NCBI GenBank assembly: GCA_017456465.1
Contig: JAFTJJ010000086.1
Location: forward strand, 1 to 6,616
From: Clostridia bacterium
GTDB taxonomy: Bacteria; Bacillota; Clostridia; Christensenellales; UBA1242
Direction: 5' to 3'
Length of the DNA stretch: 6,616 nucleotides
Under the pieces are notes generated by a model. That model did not search any database, was not told the DNA's origin, and was given only the letters and a program-made list of their open reading frames with translations. The position numbers and the translations under genes are program-made. Shown in pieces: positions 1-5,954 of the stretch. Position 1 is the stretch's first letter. Every line of letters starts with the position of its first letter.

Positions 1-1155
1 CCGAATTTTGCGAAGTATTTGAACACTTCAGAAACGCCAATCTTCTCAAAATCGAAGAACCTTTATGCAATCAACCTCATTCGCAAGCAGAGGCAAAACG
101 GACCAATTGACTACATGATTATTGTGGAGGGTTATGTTGATGTCATTTCTCTGCACAAGGCGGGGTTCACAACTGCTGTGGCTTCAATGGGAACAGCCTT
201 GACTCTTGAACAAGCGAAGCTCATAAAGCGTTACACATCGAAAGTTTTCATTTGTTATGACGGAGACAGTGCGGGAAAAAATGCAACAATTCGAGGGCTT
301 GAAATTTTGAAAGAAAACGATTTGGATGTGTTTATTGTTTCGCTTCCTGATCCTTTGGATCCTGATGATGTGATCAACAAATATGGTGCTGAAGGTTATC
401 AAAAACTGCTTGACGAAGCAAAGCCGCTCCTTGAGTTCAAGATTGAGCATTTGTCGCAATCATTTGACCTTTCGAACCTTGATGGCAAGACAAAATATGC
501 TGCAAGTGCTATTGAAGAACTTTCAAAGGCAAGTGAGGTTGAGCGTGAGATGTATTTGCCAGTCGTGGCAAGAGTGTCGGGGCTGAATATTGACTTTTTG
601 AGGCGCATGATGAAAGGTGAAGAGGGGCAAGCAGTGGTGAGTGACAAGCGAGAGAGCAAGCCTGAAAAGATTTTGCCAAACACGACAATCATGAGAGAAG
701 TTGCGCCTGCAGATGGGTCTCTTGTTAAGGCTGAAAAGTTGGTGCTTTCAAGTATTCTGCAGAAAAAGCCATATGCGTTTCCGAAAAGCAACTATTCACA
801 TCTTTTCACAGGTGAAAGGGTTCGAATGTTTGAATTTTTGTTTGGGCTTAGGGATGAGGAGAAATCAGTGATTATTCCGAAGTTTTATGAAGAATTTTCG
901 GGTGCTGACTCAGAGACTGGTTCGGACATGGCAAGTGAAATAATTTCTTTTTCAATGAGTGAAGGTGATGAAGATCATGAAAATGCGTACTACAAAGATT
1001 GTTTATGGTTGCTTGTGAAGCGTCATTTGCAATCTGAGGTTGATGAAAAAACAAAAAAGTTATCTTCAATTGTGGAAACTGACAAGCGAAGAGCTCTGAT
1101 GGCAGAAATTAATGAATTAATAATGAAAATCAAAAGCAAAAAGGTGGATTTGTAA
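1..1155 (+). CDS. dnaG: DNA primase DnaG, 3' part (5' end outside window)
   Basis: DnaG makes the RNA primers for replication and works with the replicative helicase at the fork. The open frame continues from base 1, starting with a PNFAKYLNTSETPIF-like stretch that matches the conserved entry to the primase catalytic core, so the TTG at 19 is not a real start. Counting base 1 as residue 1, the TOPRIM acidic motif VEGYVDV has its Glu at residue 43. The DGDSAG metal-binding motif has its Asp residues at 87 and 89, and a LPDPLDPDD segment follows at about 115-123. The C-terminal part, about residues 230-384, is helical and charged, as expected of the helicase-binding domain. About 220 residues appear to be missing upstream (zinc-binding domain and the N-terminal part of the polymerase domain), judged from the usual length near 600. 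The stop codon overlaps the rpoD start by one base, which supports a dnaG-rpoD operon. Confidence 0.97.
   Translation, partial: PNFAKYLNTSETPIFSKSKNLYAINLIRKQRQNGPIDYMIIVEGYVDVISLHKAGFTTAVASMGTALTLEQAKLIKRYTSKVFICYDGDSAGKNATIRGLEILKENDLDVFIVSLPDPLDPDDVINKYGAEGYQKLLDEAKPLLEFKIEHLSQSFDLSNLDGKTKYAASAIEELSKASEVEREMYLPVVARVSGLNIDFLRRMMKGEEGQAVVSDKRESKPEKILPNTTIMREVAPADGSLVKAEKLVLSSILQKKPYAFPKSNYSHLFTGERVRMFEFLFGLRDEEKSVIIPKFYEEFSGADSETGSDMASEIISFSMSEGDEDHENAYYKDCLWLLVKRHLQSEVDEKTKKLSSIVETDKRRALMAEINELIMKIKSKKVDL
1139..1147 (+). promoter_or_regulatory. Ribosome binding site of rpoD inside dnaG
   Basis: AAAAGGTGG lies in the last codons of dnaG, 7 bases before the ATG at 1155. The TAATG overlap of the dnaG stop and rpoD start fixes this ATG as the start and suggests translational coupling, with ribosomes finishing dnaG re-initiating on rpoD. 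Confidence 0.75.
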
Positions 1156-2345
1156 TGGCAACGAAAAAGAAAAATGACGATGAAATTTTGGGGGGCGAAA
1201 ACATGGATGAAACAGCTTCCAAAAAAGTAACAAGAAAGAAGACTGAAGGAGAAGCTAAAAAGGCGGAAAAGGCAGAAAAAGACGCCCCAAAACCAACAAA
1301 AAAAGAAAGAATTCTTGAAGAAATTGAAAAAGTTACTCAAATTGGACTCAAAAAAGGTGGAATAACAATTGAAGAGGTTTCTGAAAGATTTTCAAATCTT
1401 AATGCTGAAGAAATTGATGATGTTCTTGTTAAACTTCAGGACAGTGGTGTAAAAATTATTGAAACATCGATCATGGAGGATGATGCTGAACTTGAGAAAC
1501 TCATGAATCAGGCAAACATTGATGATCCGGTGAAGATGTATTTGAAAGATATTGGTCGTGTGCCACTTTTGACTCCTCAACAAGAAGTTGAACTTGCAAT
1601 GCGTATGCGTGAAGGTGATGAAGAGGCGAAGAGGATTCTTTCTGAGTCGAACCTCAGACTTGTGGTTTCAATTGCAAAAAAGTATGTTGGCCGTGGGCTT
1701 CTTTTCTTGGATCTCATTCAAGAAGGAAACTTTGGACTTATGAAGGCTGTTGAAAAATTTGATTATGACAAAGGTTTCAGGTTCTCAACTTATGCAACTT
1801 GGTGGATTCGTCAATCGATTACTCGTGCAATTGCTGATCAAGCAAGAACAATCAGAATTCCTGTTCATATGGTTGAAACCATCAACAAGCAAATGAGGGT
1901 TGCCCGTGCACTTTCTCAAGAGCTTGGTCGTGAACCAACAACAGAAGAAATTGCAAAGGCAATGGGGATCACTGAGGAAAAGGTTCGAGAGATTCAAAAA
2001 ATTGCCCAAGACACGATTTCTCTTGACACGCCTGTTGGTGAGGAAGAAGATTCAAACCTTGGAACATTTATTGAAGATCAAACAGCAATTTCGCCAACAG
2101 AGTCTGCAACAATTCTTATGCTCAAAGAGCAGCTTCTTGAGGTTCTTAACACGCTCACGCCTCGTGAGCAAAAGGTTATTATGCTCAGATATGGTGTTGA
2201 TGACGGACACCCAAGAACACTTGAAGAGGTTGGCCGTGAGTTTAATGTAACGCGTGAGCGTATCAGGCAAATTGAGGCGAAGGCTCTCAAAAAACTCAGG
2301 CATCCATCGAGGTCGAAGAGGCTCAAGGATTTCCTCGACGACTAG
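1155..2345 (+). CDS. rpoD: Primary sigma factor RpoD (SigA), group 1 sigma-70
   Basis: This is the housekeeping sigma factor that directs RNA polymerase to -35/-10 promoters. The 396 residues contain the full group 1 layout. A Lys/Glu-rich low-complexity tail (1-50) comes first, then a region 1.1-like domain (about 50-105) and region 1.2 (about 122-155, DDPVKMYLKDIGRVPLLT). Region 2 covers about 160-232 and includes NLRLVVSIAKKYVGRGL, the DLIQEGNFGLMKAVEKFD core-binding segment and the FSTYATWWIRQSITRAI segment that melts and reads the -10 element. Region 3 (about 235-312) and region 4 (about 325-396) follow, with TLEEVGREFNVTRERIRQIE as the -35-binding helix-turn-helix. The ending HPSRSKRLKDFLDD is the typical C-terminus. 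The start is set by the overlap with dnaG and by the ribosome binding site. The TAG stop abuts palindromic repeat copy 1, which probably ends the transcript. Confidence 0.98.
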   Translation: MATKKKNDDEILGGENMDETASKKVTRKKTEGEAKKAEKAEKDAPKPTKKERILEEIEKVTQIGLKKGGITIEEVSERFSNLNAEEIDDVLVKLQDSGVKIIETSIMEDDAELEKLMNQANIDDPVKMYLKDIGRVPLLTPQQEVELAMRMREGDEEAKRILSESNLRLVVSIAKKYVGRGLLFLDLIQEGNFGLMKAVEKFDYDKGFRFSTYATWWIRQSITRAIADQARTIRIPVHMVETINKQMRVARALSQELGREPTTEEIAKAMGITEEKVREIQKIAQDTISLDTPVGEEEDSNLGTFIEDQTAISPTESATILMLKEQLLEVLNTLTPREQKVIMLRYGVDDGHPRTLEEVGREFNVTRERIRQIEAKALKKLRHPSRSKRLKDFLDD

Positions 2346-2475
2346 TTTCCGGCGGGATTTCGCACAAACTACTTCGGAAAGCTGCAAAAACGCCAGACTG
2401 GTAAGTACAGGGAGTACGAACCAGCCTGGTCGTTTTTTTGTTTCCTTGTATTTTGCACAAACTGCCACCGGAAAC
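2345..2475. repeat. Palindromic MITE-like element, copy 1
   Basis: The 131 bp form one long imperfect palindrome. The ends are perfect 8-base inverted repeats, GTTTCCGG (2345-2352) and CCGGAAAC (2468-2475). The middle arms also match: 13 of 19 positions agree between 2354-2372 and the reverse complement of the other arm. At the centre is an A-run, stem, loop and T-run hairpin (2386-2439). The stretch TTCCTTGTATTTTGC (2442-2456) is repeated exactly in copy 3, and CACAAACTACTTC resembles the copy 3 left arm. The left end begins on the last base of the rpoD TAG stop. No target-site duplication is clear: TA lies to the left and AG to the right. I infer a non-autonomous mobile repeat; a diverged bidirectional terminator family is the alternative. 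Confidence 0.75.
2386..2439 (+). terminator. Intrinsic terminator after rpoD (core of repeat copy 1)
   Basis: An A-run (2386-2390) is followed by CGCCAGACTGG pairing with CCAGCCTGGTCG, with one bulged T (2430) and one A.C mismatch (2397/2425). An upper GTAC/GTAC stem has loop AGGGA, and seven T follow at 2433-2439. The A-run before and T-run after allow termination in both directions. It would separate dnaG-rpoD transcription from trmK. Confidence 0.65.
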
Positions 2476-2599
2476 AGAGTGGAAAATACTGCACGAAAAC
2501 TGCGCCCCAAATTGAGAGGCGTAAATAGAAATTTGTGAAGAATGCTATTTTTCATGGGAAAATGTTTGATAAATTTTATGGAGAGAAAGTGAGAGGAAG

Positions 2600-3424
2600 A
2601 TGAAAGCAAGGAGACGGCTTGAGGAGATTTTGGAATGTGCCAAGAAGGCGAGCGATGTGATCAGAGATGTGTGTGGCAGTGATGTTATTTTGGCGGACAT
2701 TGGTGCGGACCACGGATGGGTATAACACTTTTCGCTTGTGAGGGGAATTGCTGACGCGTGCATTTGCACGGACATTTCAAAAAGTAGTCTTTTGAAGGCT
2801 GAAAAATTATTTGACGTCAACCCTGATTTGAAGGGGAAGGTTGATTTTAGAGTTGGTGACGGGTTTGAGGTTTTTAATAATGATTTGAACAAAGTTGATA
2901 TCTGTGTGATCGCTGGCATGGGTGTGGCTGAAATTTTGAAGATTATTGGTGAGAATAAAAAGAATGCCGGAGGCATAAGAATTTTTGTTTTGCAGGCAAG
3001 GCACGACGAGTATTTTGCGAAAGTTCTTGCGAAATACTGTGGGCTGGAAATTATCTTTGACAAAGTGATTTTGGATCGTAAGCATGTTTATAGAACAATA
3101 GTTGCTGTGGATTTTGCAAATTGTACTTTACAACAAGCATGTGTTTGTGATAAACTAAGACTTGCATTTGACGAAGCAAACGGAACAGACATTCAAAATC
3201 TGGGAATTGATTTTGAGATTTTTGGAAAGAATAATCTTTTTGACTCGTCAAAAGAACATGCAAAAGCAATTGATGTCTTACTTGAACAAGCAAAAGGATT
3301 GAAAAGCAATCTGGAAGCAAACTCAAAGTCTTTGGATGATACGGACATTCAGGCATTCATGCAAAGTCTTGACAGCAGGATCAAAAATTTGAAGAAAATT
3401 ATTGCTTTTTTAAATGTTCAATAA
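2600..3424 (+). pseudogene. trmK: tRNA (adenine-22-N1)-methyltransferase TrmK, interrupted by in-frame TAA
   Basis: TrmK uses SAM to methylate N1 of A22 in bacterial tRNAs. An ATG at 2600, behind a close GAGAGG, opens a frame reading ADIGADHGWV, the SAM motif I of the family. That frame then hits TAA at 2723-2725 and resumes unchanged as HFSLVRGIADACICTDISK. The later blocks FRVGDGFEVF, CVIAGMG, FVLQ and a C-terminal helical region all match TrmK, with no frame change across the stop. Full read-through would give 274 residues. A GTG at 2738 could start a 228-residue product, but it has no visible ribosome binding site and would lack motif I, so it should not bind SAM. Family members usually have GMGG and LQP; here these are GMGV and LQA, which may be mild decay or lineage divergence. 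Bases 2476-2599 ahead of it show no clear gene. Recent pseudogene or sequence error are the main options. Confidence 0.88.
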
Positions 3425-3441
3425 TTTGAAGGAGATTTTTT

Positions 3442-4132
3442 ATGCAGATGAAAGAAATGCTCGAGTATCAAAAACTCGACAGTAAAATCAAAAAAATCGA
3501 GAATGAAATCAGAAACAGTGAAGACAGAAAAAATGCATCAAAAATGCAGGATTACCTTCGTGACAGTCAAGCAAAGCTTGTGAAGCTTGAAGAACAATCA
3601 GAAAAACTTGTGAAGCTTCAAAAAAAAAGCTGTGGAAACATACAACGAATTTGTTCAAAAGCTTGAAACAGTGATTAAAGAAAATGCCAGCACACCGGCT
3701 GAGGTTTCAGCACAAATGGAAAAGCTCAACAGTTTTCACGCTGTTTGTGTTAAGCTTGAAAAAGATATTGAGAGTTTGAGGGTGAGTCTTGAAAGGGTTT
3801 CTTCTGATTTTGATTCAATTATGAAAAATTCAAAAACTGCAAAAGGGAACTTTGAGGTTTATAAAAACCGCTTCAATGAGTTTAAAAAATCAAGAGAGCC
3901 AGAAATTGCAGAACTTGCAGCTGAGCGAGATAGACTCGCAAAATCCATTGATTCAATGCTTATGGAAAAGTACAAGCAAAAGGTTGAGTCAAAAGTTCCA
4001 GTTTTTGTTCCAAGCACCAACAATACCTGTGGGGGGTGCAGGATGGAAATTTCTGGATCAAAGATGAAGAGTCTTAAAGAAAATGGGATTATTGAGTGTG
4101 AGAATTGTGGACGTATAATTTACCTGGCGTGA
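3442..4132 (+). pseudogene. Coiled-coil C4 zinc-ribbon protein (zf-RING_7/DUF164 family), frameshifted
   Basis: The start ATG at 3442 follows AAGGAG with normal spacing, 17 bases after trmK. The N-terminal part (EMLEYQKLDSKIKKIENEI and on) is a charged coiled coil typical of this family. The frame breaks at a run of nine A (3620-3628) and stops at 3666. The next frame, from about 3629, continues as AVETYNEFVQKLE with more coiled coil, then a C-terminal zinc ribbon. That ribbon has Cys pairs CGGC (4028-4039) and CENC (4097-4108), followed by GRIIYLA. Removing one A joins both parts into 229 residues, the usual family size. The molecular role of the family is not firmly known; a nucleic-acid-related function is often suggested. 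The last three codons and the stop lie in the terminal repeat of palindromic element copy 2. The product could be restored by transcriptional slippage on the A-run; otherwise this is a broken gene or a homopolymer error. Confidence 0.88.
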
Positions 4133-4249
4133 TTTCACACACATAACTGCATAACTTCAAAAAAACAAGACAGTGCAATACGGCAAGTATGGCCCGTGCC
4201 TTGTTTTTTTTATTGTTCATTGTTCTGCATGTGAACTGACGCCAGGTAA
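4120..4249. repeat. Palindromic MITE-like element, copy 2
   Basis: The 130 bp are bounded by perfect 11-base inverted repeats, TTACCTGGCGT (4120-4130) and ACGCCAGGTAA (4239-4249). The arms stay similar inward, for example TTCACAC on the left against GTGAAC on the right. The central hairpin lies at 4159-4211. The terminal sequence differs from copy 1, yet each copy matches itself across its two arms. The left terminal repeat supplies the last codons (Tyr-Leu-Ala) and the TGA stop of the zinc-ribbon gene. The TA at both extremes could reflect a TA target as in IS630/mariner-type elements, but this is only inference. Confidence 0.75.
4159..4211 (+). terminator. Terminator-like core hairpin of repeat copy 2
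   Basis: Seven A (4159-4165) and CAAG pair with CTTG and eight T (4204-4211). There is an A.C mismatch at 4170/4199 and further mismatches in the mid stem. The top stem ATAC/GTAT closes loop GGCAA. It sits 27 bases after the zinc-ribbon stop codon, so it can end that operon, and its A-run makes it potentially bidirectional. Confidence 0.55.
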
Positions 4250-4256
4250 TGTGTGA

Positions 4257-4380
4257 GTAATTAGATTTTGAACAAACTACATCAGAATGTCAAAAAAATC
4301 CAGACAGTTACATACTTAGGTATGTGCCTGCCTGGTATTTTTTTTTGTTCCTTGTATTTTGCTCAAATTTTAGGCTAAAC
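4257..4380. repeat. Palindromic MITE-like element, copy 3
   Basis: About 124 bp form a palindrome whose middle is the best preserved of the set. The left arm TTTGAACAAACTACA matches the reverse complement of the right arm, TTTGAGCAAAATACA. The outermost ends (about 4257 and 4380) are poorly matched, so the borders are approximate. TTCCTTGTATTTTGC is shared exactly with copy 1. The element lies 7 bases after copy 2. Confidence 0.7.
4292..4346 (+). terminator. Terminator-like core hairpin of repeat copy 3
   Basis: Seven A (4292-4298), then TCCAG pairing with CTGG plus a bulged T (4336), an A.C mismatch at 4304/4331, and CAG/CTG. An upper ACATAC/GTATGT stem closes a TTAG loop, and nine T follow (4338-4346). 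This is the longest stem of the three copies. It is bidirectional in form. Confidence 0.55.
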
Positions 4381-4406
4381 ATTGTGCAGGAGAGAGGTGT
4401 GTTTTT

Positions 4407-4458
4407 GCATTGTTTTTTATTGTTCTTTGATCTGTGAGTAAACTGACGCTGAGTAATG
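4407..4458. repeat. Half copy of the palindromic element (copy 2-like right arm)
   Basis: GCATTGTTTTTTATTGTTC through AAACTGACGCTGAGTAATG aligns along about 50 bases with the right half of copy 2 (4198-4251), including the T-run and the terminal AACTGACGC. Both are followed by a similar GTAATG...GAGTAA flank. No matching left arm is visible upstream, so it is a truncated or decayed copy. Confidence 0.6.
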
Positions 4459-4491
4459 ATTGGAGTAAAACGACACCGTTGTTTAAAGGCA

Positions 4492-4518
4492 CGCCAAAGA
4501 GAGTTTGGTGACTTTTTT
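4492..4518 (+). terminator. Small intrinsic terminator upstream of the carrier gene
   Basis: CGCCAAA (4492-4498) pairs with TTTGGTG (4504-4510), with one G.T wobble, around loop GAGAG, and six T follow at 4513-4518. The stem is only 7 bp, so strength is uncertain. It may be the original operon terminator, or a control point, because an AAGGAG follows immediately. Confidence 0.45.
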
Positions 4519-4587
4519 AAGGAGTGTTTTGTGACATTTTAAGTGGTGGTGATAAATGGTGTATTTTGAATCATAAGATAACAGTAA

Positions 4588-5736
4588 ATGAAAAGAAATG
4601 GTTGGGGTTTTGTTGTTCAAAATGCACTCGCAATTGTGGGGGCAATTGTTGGGATTGGTTTTGTGTCTGGGAAAGAAATTGTTACATTCTTTTTCAAATT
4701 TCAGGGGTTGGGCTTTTTGCTTGCAGGACTTTCTTGTTTTGGACTTTTTTTGTGTGTGGTTTTTATGGCAAAAAAAGATTCAAACGATCGTCGGCGACGA
4801 TGCACAAACATGTATTTTTTTGGAAAAGAAAAATGCAACAATGAAATAATTTGTGGTCAAAAAAACTGCAAATTTGACGCAAAATTAATGAAAAATGGCA
4901 CTAGTTTTTGCAAAAATAATAAAAATTTTGCACAAATACGTAATTGTATTATTGGTTGTTTTCAGGTTGTGATAAGTGGTTGCATGATTGCTGGAATTTT
5001 TGATCTTGTGGATCAAGTTTTTGAATCGAATTATTTTTTGAAATTTGCAATAGTTGTTATTTTGCTTATTGTGATATTTGTTTTGCTGATGTGTTTGTCT
5101 GGTGGTGTTTTGAAGCTTTCTGGCATTATGACTTTTGTTTTGATTTCTGTCATGGCCGTAACTCTTGTGATTGGATTTGTTAATGCGAGTAACGATGAAA
5201 TAATTTATATTTTTGATGGCTCAAAAAGTAATGTTTTTGGTGGGGTTTGGTCATGTGTTTTTTATGTTTCAATGAATGTTTTATCATGCACCGGTGTGAT
5301 TGAAAATGTGAAGAAAAAAAGTAGATCAATGAAGCAAGTTTTTGGTGTTGGTGCGATTGCAAGCGTTATTCTGTTTTTAATGATTTTTTTGATAATTTCA
5401 ATTTATGATATTTATCCAACTCTTGTGATTGAAACAATGCCATTGCTTGCGCTTGCAAGGATGACTGGCGGATGGTTATATTCACTATATTTCTGCGCTC
5501 TTTTTGTTGGGTCTGTTCTTGCACTTTTGTCTGTTTGTTATTCTTCGATTGTTTCCTTTGGTTTTGAAAACAAAGTTGATTCGAAAAAAGTTGGGGGTGT
5601 TTTGGTTGTTGGTTTTTTGATTTCGCTTGCTGGTTTTGATTTTTTAATTGATTATATTTATCCATTGATTGGCTTGTTGTTTTTGATTTTGAGTGTTTTA
5701 AATTATTTATTCATGTTTTTAAAAACTGCAAAATGA
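4588..5736 (+). CDS. YkvI-family membrane carrier with Arg/Cys-rich loop
   Basis: This is a 382-residue polytopic membrane protein. The opening GFVVQNALAIVGAIVGIGFVSGKEIVTFF (residues 7-35) is the characteristic first segment of the YkvI group of transporters, which are related to LeuT-fold amino-acid carriers; the substrate is unknown. Hydrophobic segments are visible at about 12-35, 41-62, 118-144, 150-170, 177-198, 216-236, 251-274, 295-325, 335-350 and 356-378. Between the second and third segments lies a hydrophilic stretch, about residues 61-117. It has KKDSNDRRRRC and Cys at 72, 83, 89, 94 and 108, longer and more Cys-rich than I expect for the family. The start at 4588 is forced by a TAA directly upstream in frame, yet no good ribosome binding site precedes it. 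The gene is GT-rich and more AT-rich than rpoD. It is probably monocistronic, with a weak AT hairpin and T-run after it (5765-5787). Confidence 0.85.
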   Translation: MKRNGWGFVVQNALAIVGAIVGIGFVSGKEIVTFFFKFQGLGFLLAGLSCFGLFLCVVFMAKKDSNDRRRRCTNMYFFGKEKCNNEIICGQKNCKFDAKLMKNGTSFCKNNKNFAQIRNCIIGCFQVVISGCMIAGIFDLVDQVFESNYFLKFAIVVILLIVIFVLLMCLSGGVLKLSGIMTFVLISVMAVTLVIGFVNASNDEIIYIFDGSKSNVFGGVWSCVFYVSMNVLSCTGVIENVKKKSRSMKQVFGVGAIASVILFLMIFLIISIYDIYPTLVIETMPLLALARMTGGWLYSLYFCALFVGSVLALLSVCYSSIVSFGFENKVDSKKVGGVLVVGFLISLAGFDFLIDYIYPLIGLLFLILSVLNYLFMFLKTAK

Positions 5737-5862
5737 TTGCGATTAATACAAAAAACCGCTATTTTAATTTCAAAATTATTATTTTTTGTGATTTGGTTTA
5801 ATTTTTTATTTTGGTAAAACAAGTCTGTTTTGTGCATAAATTTACATCTTTAAATTTAAAAT

Positions 5863-5886
5863 AAATTTAGGGAAACCCTTGAATTT
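5863..5886 (+). promoter_or_regulatory. Short hairpin in the intergenic region
   Basis: AAATTTAGGG pairs with CCC, T, a bulged T and GAATTT around an AAA loop. There is no T-run, so it is not a terminator. It could be an operator half-site pair or part of an mRNA leader; the role is unknown. Confidence 0.3.
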
Positions 5887-5910
5887 GTTTGGAGAAAAAA
5901 TTTCATCATG

Positions 5911-5930
5911 TTATTATATTAATATAATAA
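5911..5930. promoter_or_regulatory. 20-bp perfect palindrome with -10-like sequences
   Basis: TTATTATATTAATATAATAA equals its own reverse complement. It contains a perfect TATAAT (5923-5928) on each strand. It also contains TATTAT (5912-5917), which lies 17 bases after a weak TTGGAG (5889-5894). A promoter for the downstream membrane protein, perhaps with an overlapping dimer operator, is plausible. In DNA this AT-rich, chance palindromes are also possible. Confidence 0.4.
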
Positions 5931-5954
5931 TTTCTTTCGCCAATCAAGGAGAGA

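Noticed and set aside
19..1155. TTG at 19 as start of a 378-residue primase
   Set aside because: The frame is open to base 1 and already reads as conserved primase sequence, so the gene is cut by the window edge rather than starting at 19.
2254..2538. 94-codon + strand ORF from the rpoD end through repeat copy 1
   Set aside because: It overlaps rpoD in another frame and is mostly the translated palindrome; the sequence is low-complexity and has no ribosome binding site.
2052..2609. 185-codon minus-strand ORF over the rpoD 3' end and repeat copy 1
   Set aside because: It runs antisense through region 4 of rpoD, has no recognisable protein features and crosses the palindromic repeat. It is a shadow of the sense gene.
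3610..3640. Programmed -1 ribosomal frameshift at the A-run
   Set aside because: The A AAA AAG-like string suits a -1 shift, but joining the two parts needs +1 (or -2), so -1 shifting would not make the full protein.
2345..4458. CRISPR array or IS200/IS605 ends
   Set aside because: Copies are few and unevenly spaced, with no regular spacers. No transposase or serine recombinase gene is present in the window to support an IS assignment.
4400..4587. T-box or other known riboswitch ahead of the carrier
   Set aside because: I looked for a T-box sequence (AGGGTGGNACCGCG) and found none. No other riboswitch core was recognised.
4524..4844. 106-codon ORF with many Cys ahead of and inside the carrier gene
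   Set aside because: Although AAGGAG overlaps its start, most of it is the +1 frame of the carrier's first membrane segments, and the sequence is not protein-like.
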